DNA of 41,044 bases from Oscillospiraceae bacterium (GTDB taxonomy: Bacteria; Bacillota; Clostridia; Oscillospirales; Oscillospiraceae): contig JAFSCK010000010.1 in the NCBI GenBank assembly GCA_017436785.1, positions 1 to 41,044 on the forward strand, written 5' to 3'. The notes beneath the pieces were generated by a model, which searched no databases, had not been told where the DNA came from, and saw only the letters and a list, made by a program, of their open reading frames with translations. Below, piece by piece: positions 38,139 to 41,044 of the stretch (the stretch's first letter is position 1; each line of letters starts with the position of its first letter). The translations under genes and the position numbers were made by a program.

Positions 38139-38152
38139 TGTAAACGGTTACA
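38139..38152. promoter_or_regulatory. LacI/CcpA-type operator 2
   Basis: TGTAAACGGTTACA, a nearly perfect palindrome of the same type as operator 1, 141 bp away from it and upstream of the promoter. The pair would allow DNA looping by a tetrameric LacI-type regulator or separate LacI and CcpA control. Confidence 0.7.
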
Positions 38153-38161
38153 CATATGTTT

Positions 38162-38548
38162 TTATATACAGCAGCAATCGCGTCTCTGGCGTTGTCCGGC
38201 GCTGTGCGACCCATTTATGTACAGGCAAAATTCATACGGAAAATAAAAATACCTGCTTATCCATTTGCCCGGAAATCGCAGAACTTCGGCTTTGCGGAGC
38301 ATTTCCGTGAAAACGGTTCCAATTTCCTCAAGCCATTGTCGACCATCATGTCGAAGCCACGCTTGGGTTGCAACAATCACATCTGCCTTGCGGACAACAT
38401 AGCTCCCGTTAAGGCCATGGAACACTGCAGCTTCATCAGGAAACACGAAGGCATAGGGTTCCGTCAGGGTGATGAGCGGAATATCTGTAAATGCTTCTTG
38501 ATATAAAGTTTGCAACAAAAAATGCGTGATACCCGGCTCATGAAGCAA
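38162..38548 (-). pseudogene. Unrecognised open frame, possibly a gene remnant
   Basis: A 128-codon open frame with protein-like composition in its first ~95 residues (DIPLITLTEPYAFVFPDEAA, then KADVIVATQAWLRHDGRQWL), but low-quality sequence after FPGKW. It starts at TTG inside a terminator-like stem, has no ribosome site and an in-frame stop just upstream. I do not recognise the family. It may be the middle of a decayed gene, or chance. Confidence 0.25.
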
Positions 38549-38560
38549 GTATCACGCATT
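38521..38560 (-). terminator. 12-bp stem hairpin in the gap before eno
   Basis: AATGCGTGATAC (38521-38532) pairs perfectly with GTATCACGCATT (38549-38560). On the minus strand it is followed by TTTTTTG, so it would stop leftward transcription, yet no minus-strand gene lies to its right within the gap. Confidence 0.6.
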
Positions 38561-38580
38561 CATTTTGTCGCACCCTGTTT

Positions 38581-38630
38581 GGCAGCTACCCTATGTCAGT
38601 AATTTTCATACTGTCTTATCGGAAGCTACC
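38581..38630. other. Two near-palindromic decamers exactly 40 bp apart
   Basis: GGCAGCTACC (38581-38590) and GGAAGCTACC (38621-38630) differ by one base and each is nearly its own reverse complement. A CAGTA/TACTG stem (38597-38613) lies between them. This could be a paired regulator site or part of a structured RNA; the rest of 38631-38922 shows only AT-rich sequence and a TATAAT at 38880 that may be the enolase -10 box. Confidence 0.4.
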
Positions 38631-38898
38631 CGATTGGATGTCCTTTTTGTTTTGTGATTCGTGTACACTTTAGATATCACTTTTCGGACACAAAAAAGCT
38701 GCCATGCTTCCAAACTTTTATTTTTTTCGTTTGCAGGATTCGACATTCGTGATTATTATGCTATAGCAGCAGGCACTGCCTGAATGATATGCCTCTTTGC
38801 ATTTCCAGTTTTCTGGACTATAATCAAAGTATCGTATCCGCTCTGTAACAATATCACGGATTGCTTCCAATTATACCGATATAATATGCTTAAGATAA

Positions 38899-40215
<1,317 letters not shown>

Positions 40216-40255
40216 AGAGCGTATCAAAAAAGGATAATGGAGAGGAGACAACCGT

Positions 40256-40669
40256 ATGTGGTTCGTACTTGCCCTGGGATCATCCCTTTTCGCAGCAGCT
40301 ACTTCTATCCTCGCAAAAGTCGGCGTTTCCAATGTAAACTCCAACCTGGCTACCGCCATCCGCACCACCGTTGTTCTTGTCATGGCTTGGGGCATGGTCT
40401 TTTTGACCAATGCCCAGCATGGCATCGACCAGATCAGCAGGCGAAGCTGGCTGTTTCTGATCCTTTCCGGTCTGGCTACAGGCGCCTCTTGGCTGTGCTA
40501 TTTTAAGGCGCTGCAAATCGGAGATGTGTCAAAGGTCGTTCCGATCGATAAACTCAGCGTCGTAATCACCATCCTCCTGGCAACCGTACTGCTTCATGAG
40601 CAGCTCACCCTCCGCTCTATACTGGGATGCATTCTCATTGCCGGAGGAACACTGCTTATGGTTTTGTAA
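40256..40669 (+). CDS. EamA/DMT-family transporter, single-domain (half-size)
   Basis: A 137-residue membrane protein with about four to five helices: one EamA repeat. FALAA-type N-terminus (WFVLALGSSLFAAATSILAK), SGLATGASWLCYFKALQIGD, and the hallmark end VVPIDKLSVVITILLATVLL with HEQLT and GCILIAGGTLLMVL. Full DMT exporters carry two such repeats; half-size ones work as dimers. GGAGAGGAG precedes the ATG. It is 40 bases after eno and may be read through from it. The substrate is unknown. Confidence 0.88.
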   Translation: MWFVLALGSSLFAAATSILAKVGVSNVNSNLATAIRTTVVLVMAWGMVFLTNAQHGIDQISRRSWLFLILSGLATGASWLCYFKALQIGDVSKVVPIDKLSVVITILLATVLLHEQLTLRSILGCILIAGGTLLMVL

Positions 40670-40675
40670 AACATA

Positions 40676-40704
40676 TTGAATCTTCCAATAGAATCCTATA
40701 TAAT
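40676..40704 (+). promoter_or_regulatory. Promoter of the rubredoxin gene
   Basis: TTGAAT (40676-40681), a 17-bp spacer and TATAAT (40699-40704), 36 bases before the start codon. Confidence 0.75.
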
Positions 40705-40739
40705 GGAACTGCCAATAAATAAAAATTGGAGGGTTATTT

Positions 40740-40895
40740 ATGAAATATGTTTGTGACCTCTGCGGTTGGGAATACGACGAGGAGCTTGGGTATCCCGAAG
40801 GTGGTATCGAACCTGACACTGCATGGGAGGATGTGCCCGAAGATTTCGAGTGTCCCATGTGTCTGGTTGGTAAGGATCAGTTCTCCGAAGTATAA
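40740..40895 (+). CDS. Rubredoxin
   Basis: A 51-residue electron carrier with one iron held by four cysteines: C5-x2-C8 in KYVCDLCGWEYDEE and C38-x2-C41 in FECPMCLVGKDQF. The aromatic and acidic spacing is typical, though the second knuckle reads CPMCLVG where most have CPVCGVG or CPVCGAG. It probably feeds electrons to peroxide- or superoxide-reducing enzymes in this anaerobe. TTGGAGGG precedes the ATG by ~7 bases; it has its own promoter and terminator. Confidence 0.95.
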   Translation: MKYVCDLCGWEYDEELGYPEGGIEPDTAWEDVPEDFECPMCLVGKDQFSEV

Positions 40896-40901
40896 ATAGC
40901 A

Positions 40902-40931
40902 AGGCATCGGATCATGCGTCCGATGCCTTTT
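40902..40931 (+). terminator. Intrinsic terminator after rubredoxin
   Basis: AGGCATCGGA (40902-40911), TCATGCG, TCCGATGCCT (40919-40928), then TTTTCT. It separates rubredoxin from the convergent msrB end. Confidence 0.9.
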
Positions 40932-40943
40932 TCTATCTAGCAA

Positions 40944-41044
40944 TCATTCAAACAAATCCATCAGGTATCCATAGCCTTCGGCTTCCATTTCGTCGTAGGG
41001 AATGAACCGAAGGGATGCGCTGTTAATGCAGTACCGGACACCGT
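40944..41044 (-). CDS. msrB: Peptide-methionine (R)-S-oxide reductase, C-terminal end (gene runs off window)
   Basis: The last 33 residues of an MsrB domain: [20 protein letters not shown] then [12 protein letters not shown]. The [13 protein letters not shown] block contains the catalytic cysteine of MsrB, which reduces methionine-R-sulfoxide in oxidised proteins. Many Clostridia carry it as an MsrA-MsrB fusion, which cannot be judged here because the start lies beyond the right edge. Placement beside rubredoxin fits an oxidative-stress theme. Confidence 0.9.
   Translation of the reverse strand, partial: GVRYCINSASLRFIPYDEMEAEGYGYLMDLFE

Noticed and set aside
38521-38660. Known riboswitch class in the gap before eno
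   Set aside because: I compared it by eye with the consensus cores I remember (TPP, SAM, purine, guanidine, c-di-GMP, preQ1, ZTP) and none fits.

Overview
The window reads as chromosome of a Clostridia-class Bacillota, most like the gut Oscillospiraceae/Ruminococcaceae. The indications are GC-rich third codon positions, strong AAGGAGG-type ribosome sites, an anaerobic (glycyl-radical) ribonucleotide reductase, rubredoxin, lipoprotein substrate-binding proteins with Ala/Glu/Pro linkers, and many short palindromic intergenic repeats. I see no rRNA, tRNA or CRISPR array.

Layout. 1-7.1 kb: the 3' part of an ABC-F ATPase gene whose second nucleotide-binding domain has lost key residues, argS, a divergent HTH regulator/small-protein pair, a sugar isomerase/epimerase-like TIM barrel, an ABC exporter and an RluA-type pseudouridine synthase. 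7.2-10.2 kb: a MATE transporter (minus strand) and a sigma factor/anti-sigma pair with overlapping genes. 10.3-16.9 kb: an oligopeptide/dipeptide ABC transporter operon (two permeases, two ATPases, binding lipoprotein) with a palindrome-rich leader; its binding protein has its two halves in reversed order. 16.9-25.5 kb: GNAT acetyltransferase, SpoU-type RNA methyltransferase, YbaK-type deacylase, an AAC(6')-like acetyltransferase followed by an APH(3')-like kinase, a Gfo/Idh/MocA oxidoreductase, a GH3 glycosidase with permuted domain order and a GPH-type sugar symporter. 25.8-29.1 kb: the anaerobic ribonucleotide reductase locus behind a pair of NrdR boxes. Here the glycyl-radical segment of NrdD is a separate 53-residue gene placed between nrdD and nrdG, with a repeat element in the gap. 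29.2-32.1 kb: a decayed mobile-element island (serine recombinase tail fused out of frame to a MobA/MobL relaxase, a DUF3847-type gene, and the middle of a cardiolipin synthase gene). 32.2-38.2 kb: a minus-strand maltodextrin-type operon (binding lipoprotein, two permeases, LacI regulator, MalQ) with two LacI/CcpA-type operators at its promoter. 38.2-41 kb: a poorly resolved intergenic stretch, enolase, a half-size EamA transporter, rubredoxin and the end of msrB.

Two families of inverted-repeat elements recur between genes. One begins GTCATTSCGA and ends GCAATGAC. The other begins GTAGGG and ends CCCTAC. They sit in leaders, between operon genes, inside a terminator, and in one case supply the end of a coding sequence.

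The most unusual items are the circularly permuted peptide-binding lipoprotein (14996-16792), the split NrdD with a stand-alone glycyl-radical peptide (28428-28589), and the ABC-F domain lacking both the Walker A lysine and the Walker B glutamate. All family assignments are from sequence recognition alone; no search was run.
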